Below, one piece after another: positions 50,616 through 62,362 of a stretch of DNA of 64,000 nucleotides. Position 1 is the stretch's first letter, and every line of letters starts with the position of its first letter. This DNA is from Azonexus sp. (GTDB lineage Bacteria > Pseudomonadota > Gammaproteobacteria > Burkholderiales > Rhodocyclaceae): NCBI GenBank assembly GCA_031260295.1, contig JAIRKE010000012.1, positions 1 to 64,000 on the forward strand, in the 5' to 3' direction. Position numbers and translations under genes: made by a program. The notes under the pieces were generated by a model, which was given only the letters and a program-made list of their open reading frames with translations, ran no database searches and was not told the origin of the DNA.

Positions 50616-51652
50616 ACCGCCGCTTTCGTCGCGGACTGGTGGTCGGCAAATTCTGCCCGCTGCACCTCGGGCATGAATTCCTGATCGGACAAGCGCGAGA
50701 AAACTGCGACGAATTGATCGTCCTCAGCTATACCGAGCCGGGTTTCCCCGGTTACGACAGTCGCCGCCGCGAAGTCTGGCTGAAAACCCGCTTCCCGGAT
50801 GTCATTGCGCTGGCGCTTGATAACCCAAGGCTGGCCGTTCTTGGCCGAGCTGCCGGGATCGAACATGTTCCCGCCATCCCCGCCGATGATGCCACGGACG
50901 ACGTGCACCGCCGATTCGTCGCCTGGTTTCTCGATGCCGTGCTGGGCAAACGGGTGGATGGCGTATTCACCAGCGAAGATTACGGCGAAGGATTTGCCGA
51001 GATTCTCAGCCAGCGCTTTGGTCATCGGGTCGAACATGTCTGCGTCGACAAGGCGCGGCACACGATCCCCATATCGGGAACCCGGATTCGGGCCGATGTA
51101 CATGCATGCCGCGCCTATCTTTCAGCGGAGGTTCACGCTTCCTTCGTCCGCCGGATTTGCCTTCTGGGCGGCGAATCGAGCGGCAAGACGACCCTGGCGG
51201 CGGCCTTGGCCGAAACCCTGAAGACCGCCTGGGTTGCCGAATACGGCCGGGAATTGTGGGAACTGAAGCAGGGCCGGCTACAGCTTGCCGACATGCTCGC
51301 CATCGCCACAACCCAGATACAACACGAGGAGGCAGCGGTTCGCCAGGCCCGCCGCTTTCTCGTTTGCGATACCTCACCGCTGACGACCGCCTTCTACAGC
51401 CAGGCAATGTTCGGCCAGATTGAAGATGAGTTGTCGCGCCTCGCCGACCGCGCCTATGACCTGACGCTGCTGTGCGCTCCCGACTTCGAGTTCGTCCAGG
51501 ACGGCACCCGCCGCGACCATGAATTTCGCATGCGCCAACATCAATGGTATGTCGATGTTTTGGCAAACAAGGGCGTCGATTACTATGTACTTCAGGGAGC
51601 ACTGGAGCAAAGGGTTGCTGGTGCGGTTTCGCTCTTGGGGATGCTTAGATAG
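50612..51652 (+). CDS. nadR: NadR-type bifunctional NMN adenylyltransferase / ribosylnicotinamide kinase
   Basis: A 346-residue protein. Residues 1-170 form a nucleotidyltransferase with GKFCPLHLGHEFLI (HxGH) and ISGTRIRAD (ISxTxxR). Residues 178-346 form the ribosylnicotinamide kinase with P-loop LLGGESSGKTTLA and the aromatic/acidic segment DGTRRDHEFRMRQHQ. There is no N-terminal helix-turn-helix, so it lacks the repressor function of the enterobacterial NadR. With PnuC it makes an import-and-salvage route from nicotinamide riboside to NAD. Confidence 0.92.
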   Translation: MNRRFRRGLVVGKFCPLHLGHEFLIGQARENCDELIVLSYTEPGFPGYDSRRREVWLKTRFPDVIALALDNPRLAVLGRAAGIEHVPAIPADDATDDVHRRFVAWFLDAVLGKRVDGVFTSEDYGEGFAEILSQRFGHRVEHVCVDKARHTIPISGTRIRADVHACRAYLSAEVHASFVRRICLLGGESSGKTTLAAALAETLKTAWVAEYGRELWELKQGRLQLADMLAIATTQIQHEEAAVRQARRFLVCDTSPLTTAFYSQAMFGQIEDELSRLADRAYDLTLLCAPDFEFVQDGTRRDHEFRMRQHQWYVDVLANKGVDYYVLQGALEQRVAGAVSLLGMLR

Positions 51653-51675
51653 CCGAACGCGGGTAGCCAGCGGCG

Positions 51676-51694
51676 GCGAATATAATGCGGCCCC

Positions 51695-51704
<10 letters not shown>
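51676..51704 (+). promoter_or_regulatory. hrpA: hrpA promoter/start region (right copy of the duplicated segment)
   Basis: A perfect TATAAT at 51681-51686 lies only 8 bases before the hrpA ATG at 51695, so transcription would begin at or within a few bases of the start codon. The segment is repeated at 49428-49456. No -35 at normal spacing is visible. Confidence 0.6.
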
Positions 51705-55655
<3,951 letters not shown>

Positions 55656-55663
<8 letters not shown>

Positions 55664-56498
55664 TGTGAAGAAGCAGGTGGGCAAGACGAAGGCAGAGATC
55701 GATGTGGTCGGGTGTTTCATTGCCGGCACGCTGGTGCATACCAAGGAAGGATTGGTGCCCATCGAGCAGATCAAGGTTGGAGATTGGGTGCTGACGAAAC
55801 CGGAGAACGGGGAGGGGGAGCGGACTTACAAGCGGGTGACGCAGACTTTCCGGTATGAGGATCGGGAGATTTGGCGGTTGGAAATTTACTCGGCGAAGGA
55901 GTGTGCGGCAGCACAGGCCGAAAAGCGGGCCATGCATGATAGTGATCGTTCGTATTTGATTGCCACACCAAATCATCCGATCTGGATCAATGACAGGAAG
56001 GGCTGGCGCGATCTGATGGGTCGCGGTGTTATTCCATCGGATTATAACCCAGGCTGGATAAAGGAGAAGGGTTGGGCGAGTCTGAAGGATTGGGTTGAAT
56101 CCAAAGGCTGGACGAGCCTGCAGCATTTGAAGTCTGGTGATGAATTGGAATTCGCTAACGGTGAATTGGCCGTTGTAACCGATGTATTTCCGCTAAACCG
56201 AACCTACGATGAAGGCGTTGCTTTACACGCGTTCTCGTTGGAGTGGGATGGTGGGGTGTCAATCGATCTGAGGAATGGTCAGTCTGGTGAATTCGATGGT
56301 GGAACGAAGCCACCGATTTCGGAGGATTATTGGGGGGAGAGTGAGGATCGTCCAGATTTTTACCGCACGACTGTTTACAACCTCGAAGTCGAGGATTGCC
56401 ACAACTATTACGCCGGTACGCGTGGCATCTGGGTGCATAACACCAGCGCGGTAGGATGGGTAGAGCGTAGCGAAACCCATCACCACAGTTTTCAATGA
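55656..56498 (+). CDS. Orphan Hint (intein-like) domain protein, probable polymorphic-toxin fragment
   Basis: A 280-residue protein that is almost only a Hint domain. The splicing Cys is at residue 20 in GCFIAGTLVHTKEGLVPI, block B is LIATPNHPIWI (TxxH) near residue 108, and the C-terminal block is YNLEVEDCHNYYAGTRG followed by WVHN, with Asn near residue 262. In Rhs and other polymorphic toxins this domain sits between a long delivery part and a C-terminal toxin. Here both are missing: the start overlaps the hrpA stop, and the last 16 residues (VGWVERSETHH...) are a translated palindromic repeat. GC content and codon use differ sharply from hrpA. Confidence 0.8.
56451..56482 (+). repeat. Short palindromic repeat, direct copy
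   Basis: GTAGGATGGGTAGAGC followed by GTAGCGAAACCCATCA; GATGGGT pairs with ACCCATC. It supplies the C-terminus of the Hint-domain protein and is inverted relative to the copy at 56671-56701. Confidence 0.75.
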
Positions 56499-56598
56499 TT
56501 CCAGATAGCACGGTATGACATCCCGCCGGCGCGACTTCCTCCCCGGCGAGTTTCTTCACGGTCAATTGGGCAAACAGGAGGCGCTCGCTATTGATTGA

Positions 56599-56787
56599 CC
56601 GCCTTGGTGTCCTTTTACCAAACACGAGAACGGCATCTGTTCACCATTGAAAGATGTTGATGGGAAAATAGATGGGTTTCGCAGCGCTCTACCCATCCTA
56701 CGAGACTGGGTGCCCGGAAATGAATGGTGGGAGGTTGTGTTCCGCTTGCGAAATCCAACTACCGCGCTCAAAACAATTGCTCAGTGA
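56599..56787 (+). pseudogene. Gene-tail-like open frame after the Hint gene
   Basis: 62 codons open between stops, without a suitable start, ending ILRDWVPGNEWWEVVFRLRN and a short tail. The aromatic-rich end looks like a genuine protein C-terminus rather than noise. It runs through the inverted palindromic repeat at 56671-56701. It could be what is left of the toxin that once followed the Hint domain, but nothing proves the link. Confidence 0.35.
56671..56701 (-). repeat. Short palindromic repeat, inverted copy
   Basis: Reverse complement of the 56451-56482 repeat with three differences. Together the two form an inverted pair 251 bp across. Confidence 0.75.
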
Positions 56788-56795
56788 GGGATGAA

Positions 56796-57521
56796 ATGCT
56801 CAAATTTGTACGTGGATGTGTAGGTCTGGTCGCGCTCTGTTTTGTATTACCTGGAACGCTTGTGGGCTGTTCAGAACAGTCTCGGAACTTCGAGGCCGTC
56901 AAACGCATGGCGGAGCAGGGAGATGCGAAAGCGCAAACTGAACTTGGATCGATGTACGCCCAAGCTCAGGGCGTAGCCCTGAATGATGCCGAAGCCGTGA
57001 AATGGTTTCAGAAGGCGGCAGAACAAGGGGATGCGGAAGCTCAATTTTTTCTTGGAGTGAGATACAGCGGAGGCTACGGCATAGCTCAAAATGATGCCGA
57101 AGCTGTGAAGTGGATTCGCTTGGCTGCGGAACAGGGAAATGCAAAGGCGCAAACTGAGCTTGGAGAGATGTACCTCCGCGGCAAGAATGGCATAACAGAG
57201 GATAATACCGAAGCTGAAAAGTGGACTCGCTTGGCTGCAGAACAGGGAAACATGTATGCCCAAGTGAGCCTTGGGCAGACGTACAGGGATCCAGAAGCTG
57301 TGAAGTGGTATCGTTTGGCGGCAGAACAAGGATACGGGCATGCTCAAGCGCTCCTTGGACTTGTTTACGAAGGCGGTCACGAAGCCGGTTTTAGCGTAGC
57401 CAGGGATTATGCTGAAGCAGCGAAGTGGTATCAAAAGGCAATAGAACAAGGAGATGACAGGGTCAAACATGATCTCGAAAGAGTTTTGGCAAAAATGGCT
57501 GTGGATACTGAGGATCAATAG
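56796..57521 (+). CDS. Sel1-repeat lipoprotein
   Basis: A 241-residue protein. A lipoprotein signal ends LPGTLVGC with the lipidated Cys at residue 25. Then come about five to six Sel1-type TPR-like repeats of about 36 residues, each with AEQG(D/N)AxAQ..LG..Y and DAEAVKW.(R/Q)(L/K)AAEQG. Such solenoids mediate protein contacts. The low GC content fits the accessory region. The ATG at 56796 follows a GAGGGATG stretch; an earlier in-frame ATG at 56724 would destroy the signal peptide. Confidence 0.88.
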   Translation: MLKFVRGCVGLVALCFVLPGTLVGCSEQSRNFEAVKRMAEQGDAKAQTELGSMYAQAQGVALNDAEAVKWFQKAAEQGDAEAQFFLGVRYSGGYGIAQNDAEAVKWIRLAAEQGNAKAQTELGEMYLRGKNGITEDNTEAEKWTRLAAEQGNMYAQVSLGQTYRDPEAVKWYRLAAEQGYGHAQALLGLVYEGGHEAGFSVARDYAEAAKWYQKAIEQGDDRVKHDLERVLAKMAVDTEDQ

Positions 57522-57542
57522 CCCGTGTAGTTTGCGCATTTT

Positions 57543-57576
57543 GTAGGTCGGTGCTGAGCGTAGCGAAACCCAGCAT
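57543..57576 (+). repeat. Short palindromic repeat
   Basis: GTAGGTCGGTGCTGAGCG then TAGCGAAACCCAGCATTT; TGCTG pairs with CAGCA. Same class as the copies at 56451 and 59284. Confidence 0.65.
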
Positions 57577-57633
57577 TTGGATAGGCCGAAACAATGACGC
57601 ATATTTCGGCGAATGTGGTTTATCCAAGGTAAA

Positions 57634-57659
57634 TGTTGAGCATCGTAGCGAAGCCCAAC
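57634..57659 (+). repeat. Short palindromic repeat, partial
   Basis: TGTTGAGCATCGTAGCGAAG followed by CCCAAC. It lacks the GTAGG start and looks like a truncated copy. Confidence 0.55.
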
Positions 57660-57669
57660 CTGAGCGGGC

Positions 57670-57801
57670 TTACCGGGTTAACGCCAAAGGCAAAAACGTG
57701 GCGGTTGCATCCTCGGCAAAATGGCGGATGACAATGTAGCGGTCGCGCAAAAGCGCGATGGTTTCGTTGACGGTGCTGTTTCCTGCAAAATAGGGACAGC
57801 T
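57670..57801 (-). pseudogene. Short open frame downstream of vapC
   Basis: 43 codons on the minus strand with protein-like composition (NETIALLRDRYIVIRHFAED) and no start codon, lying just after the VapC stop. It may be the tail of a lost gene. No family recognised. Confidence 0.3.
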
Positions 57802-57806
57802 TCAGA

Positions 57807-58211
57807 TTATTTTTCAACCCCCACCCAGTTTTCCAGCCGTAGTCCTGCCACGCGCTCAAATTCGCGCGTGTTGTGCGTGACCAAGGGAACATCTAGGCTG
57901 ATGGCGTGGGCGGCGATCATGGTGTTCAGCGCGCCAATGGGCTGGCCTTGGCGTTCAAGCCGGGCGCGTAATTCGCCATAACACCAGATGGCCTGGTCGT
58001 TGAAGGGCAGGATTTCCAGCGGCGCCATGAACATTTCCAATGCCGCACGGTTGCGTGGCGACTGGCTTTTGGCGACGCCATAGGCCAGTTCCGCCGCAAC
58101 CACGCTGCTGATGCCGATTTCGCCCAGGCGGTACTGGCGAAAACGCGCCAGTACTTCGGGCGGCCTGGCGTTGATGATGTAAATGCAGATATTGGTGTCG
58201 AGCAGGATCAC
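57807..58211 (-). CDS. vapC: VapC-type PIN-domain toxin
   Basis: A 134-residue PIN-domain ribonuclease. The metal-binding acidic residues are in ILLDTNICIYIIN (Asp near residue 5), SSVVAAELAYGV (Glu near residue 43) and near the end in NTMIAAHAISLDVPLVTHNTREF, where the usual aspartate is replaced by Asn-Thr. It most likely cleaves tRNA or another structured RNA. The start is a GTG at 58211 overlapping the VapB stop (GTGA). Confidence 0.9.
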   Translation of the reverse strand: MILLDTNICIYIINARPPEVLARFRQYRLGEIGISSVVAAELAYGVAKSQSPRNRAALEMFMAPLEILPFNDQAIWCYGELRARLERQGQPIGALNTMIAAHAISLDVPLVTHNTREFERVAGLRLENWVGVEK

Positions 58212-58444
58212 GGCGCAATCTCTGGCCGGAACTGCGGTTGCGGTTGGTCGCGCTGAAGCGTGAAGCCCGGCTCGAACGATTCCAGCCCAGCTTGCAGCAT
58301 GCCCCAAGGGTCATCCAGCGGCAGCAGCAATACGCCGTTGCCGAAATGGCGCACGCCAACCGCCTCGGCATTGGCAAAACGAAATTCCTTGGGTAGCCGA
58401 ACCGCTTGGCTGCGGCCTGATTGAAAAAGACGGGCGGTTTCCAC
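58208..58444 (-). CDS. vapB: VapB-type antitoxin (AbrB/SpoVT fold)
   Basis: A 78-residue antitoxin. The N-terminal swapped-hairpin DNA-binding fold has the VagC-like signature ETARLFQSGRSQAVRLPKEF; the C-terminal part (LQAGLESFEPGFTLQRDQPQ) should bind the toxin. The start is taken as GTG 58444, with GGAGA 8 bases upstream; an ATG at 58486 would add 14 residues. It pairs with VapC and probably represses the operon. Confidence 0.85.
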   Translation of the reverse strand: METARLFQSGRSQAVRLPKEFRFANAEAVGVRHFGNGVLLLPLDDPWGMLQAGLESFEPGFTLQRDQPQPQFRPEIAP

Positions 58445-58580
58445 GATGGTATCTCCGGGCGAGAATGGATGGGAGGTATCCATCAATGGTGGTCACCGCG
58501 AAGGCTGAAGTAAAGCTGCCATGACGAAACATGAACTAATGCCTTTGTCACAAAAATGGTTTGTGGCATATCCATGTCGA

Positions 58581-58608
58581 AATGGCATGAATAGCGTATC
58601 ATGCCATT
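58581..58608 (+). promoter_or_regulatory. Palindromic operator of the second toxin-antitoxin operon
   Basis: AATGGCATGA and TCATGCCATT form a perfect 10-bp inverted repeat with an 8-base spacer, 25 bp before the AbrB-type antitoxin start. This is the usual position and form of an antitoxin's own operator. A GATAAT at 58615-58620 may be the -10. Confidence 0.6.
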
Positions 58609-58632
58609 ATTGCCGATAATGGGGAGCGAAAA

Positions 58633-58887
58633 ATGATGCATGTCAGCATTACGCCGAATGGCCGGATGAGCCTTCCGGCCGAGATTCGCAAACGCTTGGG
58701 CGTTGCCCATGGCGGGGCGTTGTTGCTTGAGGAAACGCCCGATGGGGTGATTTTGCGAACGGTGGCGCAGTCAATCGCGCGGGCGCAAACGATGGTCAAG
58801 AAATTTGCCGCGGGTCATGCAAGCGCACCGGCAAGCGTATCGGTGGATGCCTTTCTGGCCAATCGCAAGAAGGAGAGCGGCGAATGA
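58633..58887 (+). CDS. AbrB-family antitoxin
   Basis: An 84-residue protein with an AbrB/MazE-type N-terminus (VSITPNGRMSLPAEIRKRLG) giving a beta-hairpin DNA-binding dimer. Its C-terminus (FAAGHASAPASVSVDAFLAN) would block the partner toxin. A GGGGAG site precedes the start. It overlaps the toxin gene by 4 bases. Confidence 0.88.
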   Translation: MMHVSITPNGRMSLPAEIRKRLGVAHGGALLLEETPDGVILRTVAQSIARAQTMVKKFAAGHASAPASVSVDAFLANRKKESGE

Positions 58888-59273
58888 GCGGTGTCGTCCT
58901 CGATGCTTCGGCGCTGCTGGCGCTCCTGAATGGCGAACCTGGTGCGGCGAGCGTGGCTGAGGCGCTGATGGAGGCGCGGATGTGTTCGGTCAATCTGGCT
59001 GAGGTGGTGAGCCATTACGTCTACGCCGGAATGCCCGTGACGGATGTTCATGCCATGTTGCATCCGCTGCCGATTGAAATTGTCGCGGCGGATGAGCCGC
59101 TTGCCCTTGCCGCCGGGGGCTTGAGAGGTGTGACGGCAGCCGCCGGTTTGTCGCTGGGGGATCGGTTCTGTCTGGCGCTGGCAAAGCGCGATGATCTGCC
59201 AGCCATGACTGCCGACAGGCAATGGCGCGTTATCGCGGATGTCGCTGGCGTGGACGTCGTGGTGATTCGCTAA
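58884..59273 (+). CDS. PIN-domain toxin of the second system
   Basis: A 129-residue PIN-domain protein with the first acidic residue in VVLDASALLALLNGEPG (Asp near residue 7), the second in SVNLAEVVSHYV (Glu near residue 39) and SLGDRFCLALAK (Asp near residue 93) with TADRQW following. This is a complete active site. It is a different subfamily from the VapC on the other strand. Confidence 0.9.
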   Translation: MSGVVLDASALLALLNGEPGAASVAEALMEARMCSVNLAEVVSHYVYAGMPVTDVHAMLHPLPIEIVAADEPLALAAGGLRGVTAAAGLSLGDRFCLALAKRDDLPAMTADRQWRVIADVAGVDVVVIR

Positions 59274-59283
59274 GTCAGCAAGC

Positions 59284-59318
59284 GTAGGATGGGCAGAGCA
59301 TAGCGAAAACCCATCACG
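59284..59318 (+). repeat. Short palindromic repeat
   Basis: GTAGGATGGGCAGAGCATAG followed by CGAAAACCCATCACG; GATGGG pairs with CCCATC. It lies 11 bp after the toxin stop and marks the right edge of the accessory region. Confidence 0.7.
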
Positions 59319-59339
59319 AAGCTGCAAAAGGAAGCAAAA

Positions 59340-60074
59340 ATGACTGACATCATGCTCGCGCTTGGGCGCAGTTTCGCCGATTTGAGGCATGGCCGGGTCT
59401 GGCTTTACGTGCTGACGCCGGCGCTGTTTTCGCTGCTGCTGGTCGCGGCGCTGGCGCTCTGGGCGCTCGGCGCCTTTGTCCAGCAACTGCTCGGCTGCCC
59501 GCCGATGACCTGGCTGGCTGCCTGGGGCTGGCTGTGGCTGGCCGTGTTTCTGGCCAATCTCGGCGGCTGGATGGCGATTCTCGCCATTGCCTGGCTGGCC
59601 GCGGTGCTGGTGGCCTCGGTGGCGATCATGCCGCTGATGCTGAAATTCCTGGCGGCGGGCCAATACCGCGATCTGGCGCCGATGGGTAAGGACAGCTTCG
59701 TCGCCGGGGCGGTCAACAGCGTGCTGGCCTCGCTGATTTTCATCGTTGCTTGGCTGCTGACCATTCCGCTGTGGCTGATTCCCGGCTTCTCGCTGCTGAT
59801 TCCCCTGCTGTTGATGGCCTGGCTGAACCGCCGTGCCTTTGCCTGGGACGCGCTGTCGATGCATGCCAGCGAGAGCGAATGGGCGGCGCTGCGGCAACGC
59901 CACAAGGGGCCGCTCTTTCTGCTCGGCCTGGTCATGGCCCTGCTCGCTCACATTCCGCTCGTTGGCCTCCTAGCCCCGGCCCTGACGGCGCTGGCGTTTT
60001 CCCACTACAGCCTGGAGGCTCTGCGCCAGGCGCGCGGCGGCGCCATCGTTTCCATCGAAGGAGAGCGGGTGTGA
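59340..60074 (+). CDS. EI24/CysZ-like membrane protein
   Basis: A 244-residue inner-membrane protein with five to six helices, of the EI24 family. It begins ALGRSFADLRHGRVWLYVLTPALFSLLL, has GGAVNSVL-type loops (FVAGAVNSVLASLIFIVAW) and LNRRAFAWDALSMHAS typical of the family, and ends with a helix and short polar tail. Function unknown; CysZ relatives move sulfate. It overlaps the next gene (GTGA). Confidence 0.85.
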   Translation: MTDIMLALGRSFADLRHGRVWLYVLTPALFSLLLVAALALWALGAFVQQLLGCPPMTWLAAWGWLWLAVFLANLGGWMAILAIAWLAAVLVASVAIMPLMLKFLAAGQYRDLAPMGKDSFVAGAVNSVLASLIFIVAWLLTIPLWLIPGFSLLIPLLLMAWLNRRAFAWDALSMHASESEWAALRQRHKGPLFLLGLVMALLAHIPLVGLLAPALTALAFSHYSLEALRQARGGAIVSIEGERV

Positions 60075-60835
60075 GCCGCACCTTTGGCGCCGTCATCATC
60101 GGCGACGAAATTCTCTCCGGCAAACGTCAGGACAAGCATTTCGCCCGCATCGTCGAACTGCTCGCCGCGCGCGGCCTGCAACTTTCCTGGGTCGAATATC
60201 TGGGCGACGACCGGGCGCGTCTGACGGCGACCTTTCAGCGCACCTTGGCCGCCGGCGACGTGGTTTTTTCCTGCGGCGGCATCGGCAACACGCCGGACGA
60301 CCATACCCGGCAGGCCGTCGCCGCCGCGCTCGGCGTTGGGCTGGAACTGCATCCGCAAGGATACGAGGAGTTACAGGTGCGCTTTGCCGGCGAGGTCATC
60401 AGCGAGCAGCGCAAGTTGCTGGTGACTTTTCCGGCTGGCGTCGACATCCTGCCCAATCCCTTCAACCGCATTCCTGGCTTCATGGTCAGGGATCACTATT
60501 TCACGCCGGGCTTTCCGCAAATGGCCCACCCGATGATCGAATGGGCGCTCGATACCTTCTATCGCGACCTGTTCCAGCCGAACGACGCCCGTAGCGAGAA
60601 GGCCTTTCTGCTGACCGGGCCGAATGCTTACGAAAGCGCGTTGCTCGACCTGATGGAACGCATCGTCGCCGCCTACCCGGACCTGCGCCTGTTCTCGCTG
60701 CCGTCCTTGATCGGCCAGGAGAGGCGGCATCTGGAACTGGGCGTCGAAGGGGCGCCGGAGCGGGTCGAGTGGGCCATGGCGGAGATCCGCACCGAAGTCG
60801 AGCGGCGCGGCATTAGTTGGGTCTGGCGACCCTGA
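60071..60835 (+). CDS. CinA/MoaB-type molybdopterin-binding domain protein
   Basis: A 254-residue protein. The N-terminal 165 residues carry the MoCF/CinA-N fold: GAVIIGDEILSGKRQDKHF, SCGGIGNTPDDHTRQAVAAALG and PAGVDILPNPFNRIPGFMV. The CinA deamidase domain is absent. Stand-alone proteins of this type may be nucleotide or cofactor phosphohydrolases; the role is uncertain. The start is a GTG overlapping the EI24-type gene. Confidence 0.85.
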   Translation: MSRTFGAVIIGDEILSGKRQDKHFARIVELLAARGLQLSWVEYLGDDRARLTATFQRTLAAGDVVFSCGGIGNTPDDHTRQAVAAALGVGLELHPQGYEELQVRFAGEVISEQRKLLVTFPAGVDILPNPFNRIPGFMVRDHYFTPGFPQMAHPMIEWALDTFYRDLFQPNDARSEKAFLLTGPNAYESALLDLMERIVAAYPDLRLFSLPSLIGQERRHLELGVEGAPERVEWAMAEIRTEVERRGISWVWRP

Positions 60836-60880
60836 GGGGAGCGGACGAAATATCGGATTTTCCCGGATGCCAGACAAACA

Positions 60881-60905
60881 AAAGCCCGCCGGGGGCGGGC
60901 TTTTT
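60881..60905. terminator. Bidirectional terminator
   Basis: AAGCCCGCC-GGG-GGCGGGC followed by TTTTT, with an A-run on the left. It lies between the CinA-type gene and the convergent phasin gene and can serve both. Confidence 0.9.
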
Positions 60906-60927
60906 GGCAGTCCGGAGAGGACGGGAT

Positions 60928-61503
60928 TTACTTGCTGATCGCCTTTTTGGCGGCGGCGCTGGTGGCGCTGCTGCTCTTGGCGGCCGGCACAATGACGGCC
61001 TTGGAGGCCGCTTGCAGGTTGGCTTCGGCGATGTCCGACAATTGCTTGGCCATCGAACTCATGCTGTCGAAGGCCTTGGTCGAGGCGTTCAGCATCGACT
61101 CCATGCCGGCGGCGAACACGTCACCACCGACCGGGGCCGTCCTGGCCTTGGCGACGACGCTGGAAGCGCTCTTGTTGAAGCTGTTGTACTGCGCTTCCAT
61201 GACCGCAGTAATTTCCTTCTGCATTTCGGCGACCAGATCATAGACGTTACGCGAGTAATCGACGATTTTCTCGACGCCTGGCTCGGCCAGCTTGCTGTTC
61301 AGCTTGGCGATCTCGTTGGCGTCCTTGGCGGCCATCAACTGTTGAGTGTTGGCAACCGTATTGCTGAAGAACTCACGGGTGGTCGCCAAGTTCAGCGCCG
61401 TCAGGCGCTCGATACCAGTGAAGGCGGTACGCATCAACGACAGCATGACTTCGGTATTGGCCTTCTGGGCGGCGGTCAGTTGTTCCATATTCGGGTTGCT
61501 CAT
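60928..61503 (-). CDS. Phasin-family protein
   Basis: A 191-residue helical protein of the phasin_2 (TIGR01841) family, which coats polyhydroxyalkanoate granules. Signature segments are MEQLTAAQKANTEVMLSLM at the N-terminus, FTGIERLTALNLATTREF and VYDLVAEMQKEITAVMEAQ. The C-terminus is an Ala/Ser/Lys tail. Three ATGs in a row follow a GGAG; the third (61503) has the right spacing. It lies 82 bp after the second phasin gene, beyond a terminator. Confidence 0.92.
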   Translation of the reverse strand: MSNPNMEQLTAAQKANTEVMLSLMRTAFTGIERLTALNLATTREFFSNTVANTQQLMAAKDANEIAKLNSKLAEPGVEKIVDYSRNVYDLVAEMQKEITAVMEAQYNSFNKSASSVVAKARTAPVGGDVFAAGMESMLNASTKAFDSMSSMAKQLSDIAEANLQAASKAVIVPAAKSSSATSAAAKKAISK

Positions 61504-61540
61504 CATCATCTCCAGTCTGGGTATTTACTTGCAGCGGATG

Positions 61541-61569
61541 AAACAAAACCCCCGCCAGGCGGCGGGGGT
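61541..61569 (-). terminator. Terminator between the phasin genes
   Basis: Perfect 9-bp stem ACCCCCGCC / GGCGGGGGT with a 4-base loop; on the minus strand it is followed by TTTTGTTT. It would end most transcripts of the upstream phasin gene and lower expression of the second. Confidence 0.85.
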
Positions 61570-61585
61570 CGGGGGAAGCAGAAAG

Positions 61586-62140
61586 TTACTTGCTCTTCTT
61601 GGCGGTGGTCTGGCCGACCGCCTTGACCGTCGCGTTGGTGGCGGCGGCGACGTTGGCTTCGGTGATCTCGGCGACCTGCTTGGCGGCCTTGTTCAGATTG
61701 TCGAAAGCCGAGTTGGCGGCGGCGATGGCGCTCTTGACCGCGGCGACGGCGACGTCGGAGCCGGCCGGGGCAGACTTGGCGGCCTTGTCCAGCAGATCGG
61801 CGACCTGCTGCTGGAAACCGGAGAACTGGGCTTCGATGGTCTTCGACAGCTCTTCCTGGGCCTGGGCGGAGATTTCATAGACGCTGCGCGAGTAGGCGAC
61901 GGCCTTCTCGACGTTGGGCTGGGCCAGGGAAGCCTGGATCGACAGGGCTTCCTGAACATCCTTGGCGCCGAGCAGGGCCTTGGTGCCGGAAACGGAATCT
62001 TCCAGGACCGAGCGGGCGGTGTTCAGGTTCAGGGCGGCGATGCGCTCGGCGGAGGCCAGGGCGGCGTTGGCGACCGACAGCAGGGAGTCGACGGTGGCCT
62101 TGTTAGCGGAGGCAAATTGTTCGGGGGTCGTGAAGCTCAT
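61586..62140 (-). CDS. Phasin-family protein (principal copy)
   Basis: A 184-residue phasin with the standard N-terminus (TTPEQFASANKATVDSLLSV), SAERIAALNLNTARS, and AVAYSRSVYEISAQAQEELS, ending in a Lys-rich tail. Codon bias is strong and the promoter is near consensus, so this is likely the abundant granule coat protein. A CAGGAG site lies upstream. It is 34-40% alike by eye to the neighbouring phasin in the alignable blocks, so the pair probably arose by old duplication. Confidence 0.94.
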   Translation of the reverse strand: MSFTTPEQFASANKATVDSLLSVANAALASAERIAALNLNTARSVLEDSVSGTKALLGAKDVQEALSIQASLAQPNVEKAVAYSRSVYEISAQAQEELSKTIEAQFSGFQQQVADLLDKAAKSAPAGSDVAVAAVKSAIAAANSAFDNLNKAAKQVAEITEANVAAATNATVKAVGQTTAKKSK

Positions 62141-62233
62141 GAAAATCTCCTGAATTTAGGGGGGGCTGACAAGGCACTTGCAAACCGTTGCAGGGCCATC
62201 ACTGTCCATGTTGCGCTGCGTCATGCTCTTTTA

Positions 62234-62264
62234 ATTATAGTAGGAGTGACTGATACATTGTCAA
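62234..62264 (-). promoter_or_regulatory. Strong sigma-70 promoter of the phasin genes
   Basis: On the minus strand TTGACA (62259-62264) and TATAAT (62234-62239), both perfect, are separated by 19 bp. The 5' leader would be about 90 bases. Confidence 0.85.
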
Positions 62265-62265
62265 C

Positions 62266-62292
62266 AATTATTTGTGCGCTGCACAAATAATT
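62266..62292. promoter_or_regulatory. 27-bp perfect palindrome at the phasin promoter, candidate PhaR operator
   Basis: AATTATTTGTGC and GCACAAATAATT are exact inverted repeats around GCT, ending one base before the -35 box of the phasin promoter. Phasin genes are commonly controlled by the granule-responsive repressor PhaR, which binds TGC/GCA-type palindromes. That this is a PhaR site is inference; the palindrome itself is plain. Confidence 0.65.
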
Positions 62293-62362
62293 TTACTCGA
62301 TCAAAATCAGCCATTTGCTGCAGTCGCGGCGGCTTTTTACGAGGATGGAATCGTCCGCTGCG

